Made by a program: the position numbers and the translations under genes. Source: Gigaspora margarita (Eukaryota > Glomeromycota > Glomeromycetes > Diversisporales > Gigasporaceae). Taken from it: a DNA stretch of 64,000 nt. Positions 62,194 through 64,000 of the stretch are shown one piece after another (position 1 is the first letter of the stretch; every line of letters begins with the position of its first letter). Location of the stretch: NCBI GenBank assembly GCA_009809945.1, contig WTPW01000011.1, positions 698,312 to 762,311 of the forward strand. Reading direction: 5' to 3'. The notes under the pieces are model-generated. The model was given only the letters and a program-made list of their open reading frames with translations. It did no database searches and had not been told where the DNA came from.

Positions 62194-62610
62194 TCGGCGG
62201 ATTTTTGGAATTTACTATTAAAAATTCCAAAAAATTTTAACAGTGAATAACTTTTGACCCACTGGTCCGTTTTCGATGAAACAATTACTAAAATATTCGT
62301 CTCGATGAAACGATTCTAATGGACCCAAAATTGTTAAAATCCAATCACAGGATCCCGGGTCGATAGAGATTTGTGTTACTTCGGGTGTTTTCGGATTGGT
62401 TAAACCAATCCAATAACACCCGAAATGAAACAAATCATTAACAATATCAGGATCCTGCGATCAGTCATTGATATTTTGGGACCATTGGAATCGTCTCTTC
62501 GAGGCGAACATTTTGGTAATTGTTTCATTGAAAACGGACCAGTGGATCAAAAGTTATTCACTGTTAAATACTTTTGGAATTTTTAATAGTAAATTCCAAA
62601 AATCCGCCGA
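62194..62610. repeat. 417-bp foldback (TCGGCGGATTTTTGGAATTT ends)
   Basis: Two roughly 200-bp arms are inverse copies from TCGGCGGATTTTTGG at the left to CCAAAAATCCGCCGA at the right, meeting at GGATTGGTTAAACCAATCC (62393-62411). Arms share ACTGGTCCGTTTTC and CAGGATCC blocks with moderate divergence. The two overlapping open frames here are mirror images of the arms, not genes. Confidence 0.9.
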
Positions 62611-63810
62611 CATAGTAACTCTTATGCGTAATCTAATCACCCTCTTGTCAACAGTATGGTTAAGAATAAAATAGAAGCTGGGCATAAAAAGATAACAATA
62701 TAACGATGCTAAGTACAATTATAATTAGTAATAAAATAGTAGAAGCGTAGCTAATAGCGCAAATAATAGATAAAGAGAAATATGGGAGATTAAATCACAA
62801 TAGATTGTATGTACGCGATTGTACACGATTGTATGCAATTGTGCACGATTGTACAATTTATTTGTAATTGTTATAAGAATAATATTTAATTTTGTATTAG
62901 GTTGTACTTCGAGAAACTAATATTGACTTTTTTAAGTATATCTTCGTAGATTTAAAATTTCAAAAATGACTCTTAGTGATGATTTGAAATTACATATAGT
63001 TTACTTCACTCATGATATTTATAACAAACTAGAAGTTACAGAAACATTTATATATAAGTAAAACTTTAGTAACAAACACATTTACAATATATAACAAATG
63101 GCATTTCCATTTAAAAAGCTTCAAGTCGAAAAAGATTGTTTATTATAATGATATAAAAGTAGATTTGCTTTATTTATATCTCATTGAGCTATATTAAATA
63201 GGGATAACTGGAAACTGGTTATAACATCGGGTAATATTTTTTAGTGCAGCCTGCGCAGATTTCTTAAAAAAGTAAGTATTAAAAATCTGCGAAGATCTGT
63301 GATTTGCACAGATCTTCAAAAATTTTATATTTTAAATAATTTTTGCATTCTCTATGTAGAATGCTGGGGGTGTTTAGTACACTATATAAAATCAATTATC
63401 AGAGATTTCTGTATATACAACAATAGCAGTATATTGCATTTTGTAATTGAAATTGATGTTTATATAACTTGTAACGATCCATGTTTCTTCAGGTTTAATT
63501 AGATGTACAGTTTTAACAATACAAAATCACAGAGTGAAATTTGCATTTTGACTAATCAAGCTTATCAATTTATTTAAAAACTTTTCTGGTCATCCAAATA
63601 AAAATATAATTAAAAAAAGATTTTAACTAATTTTTTCACCTAGGTATATCGGGTCGGGTGAAGATCGTCATTGTTTACTAGTGGTGTCACGTGCACGGGA
63701 TATATAAACAGTGAATCAGTGATGCAAATCTTACGTTTTTGATACTCCTGCACTTACTTTTTGATACTGATCGACATGAAAATCCCAGTAAAAATAAGAA
63801 TTTTCAAAAT
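62611..63810. other. Gene-free stretch
   Basis: No gene. GTACACGATTGTATGCAATTG-like words repeat at 62810-62855, and a small hairpin with CTGCGCAGATTT / AAATCTGCGAAG arms lies at about 63250-63297. Confidence 0.45.
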
Positions 63811-63948
63811 TTGAGCGAAGATATCTTGGCAACCATAAGACCAAATTTGGTAAAGCTTTTTTTATTTGAATTCTATGGCTTCATAGAATTCAAATAAAAA
63901 AAAATTCATCGAATTTAGTCAAGTGGTTGTCGAGTTATCTTCGCTCAA
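63811..63948. repeat. 138-bp foldback near the window end
   Basis: TTGAGCGAAGATATCTTGGC is inverse-like to the right arm ending TTATCTTCGCTCAA. The inner arms TTATTTGAATTCTATG / CATAGAATTCAAATAA are perfect. Non-coding. Confidence 0.8.
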
Positions 63949-64000
63949 AGTCAGAGAAAATCAAAACGCCTATCAAAATAGAAGCTGCGCCAAATTTTTT

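Noticed and set aside
62218..62674. Two similar open frames on opposite strands
   Set aside because: They are the mirrored arms of the 417-bp foldback.

Overview
This window is eukaryotic, very AT-rich nuclear DNA. Its genes have short GT-AG introns, it carries many DNA transposons and foldback elements, and its protein families point to an arbuscular mycorrhizal fungus, most likely Rhizophagus or a close Glomeromycotina relative. The clues are a PHO84-type phosphate:H+ symporter with three introns, a kinase-like protein with an N-terminal helical bundle and C-terminal Sel1 repeats, and CENP-B/DDE Tigger transposase remnants. The genus is inferred from memory of these families and was not searched.

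Layout. 1-13.4 kb: one intact gene (phosphate transporter, 3277-5449) surrounded by gene-free DNA with MITEs and palindromes, including a tandem duplication in which one copy was later split by a MITE with a TA target duplication. 13.5-48 kb: a transposon island poor in CpG; I read no CG between about 13456 and 17599. It holds an 11.3-kb hAT-type element (15821-27127, perfect 8-bp target duplication) that contains a decayed non-LTR retrotransposon (endonuclease, reverse transcriptase, RNase H, zinc finger), a 400-bp MITE and a near-perfect foldback. Further right are a fragment of alanyl-tRNA synthetase, a broken Rhizophagus-type repeat-family gene (33155-36632), a broken Tigger transposase (42275-44432, minus) with one recognisable terminal repeat, and more foldbacks. 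48-58 kb: CpG returns; no gene, many short hAT-like and Tc1/mariner/pogo-like MITEs. 58.3-61.3 kb: a five-exon minus-strand gene for a 658-residue kinase-like protein. 61.3-64 kb: gene-free with two foldbacks.

Only two genes look intact. The transporter would import phosphate at the plasma membrane using the proton gradient. The kinase-like protein joins a putative MLKL-like four-helix bundle, a kinase fold whose DFG Asp is replaced by Asn, and Sel1 repeats; this resembles the architecture of cell-death pseudokinases and is the most interesting item here. All other coding-looking sequence is transposon-derived or a gene relic carrying stops and frameshifts. Exon joins were worked out by hand from splice sites, reading phase and family conservation.
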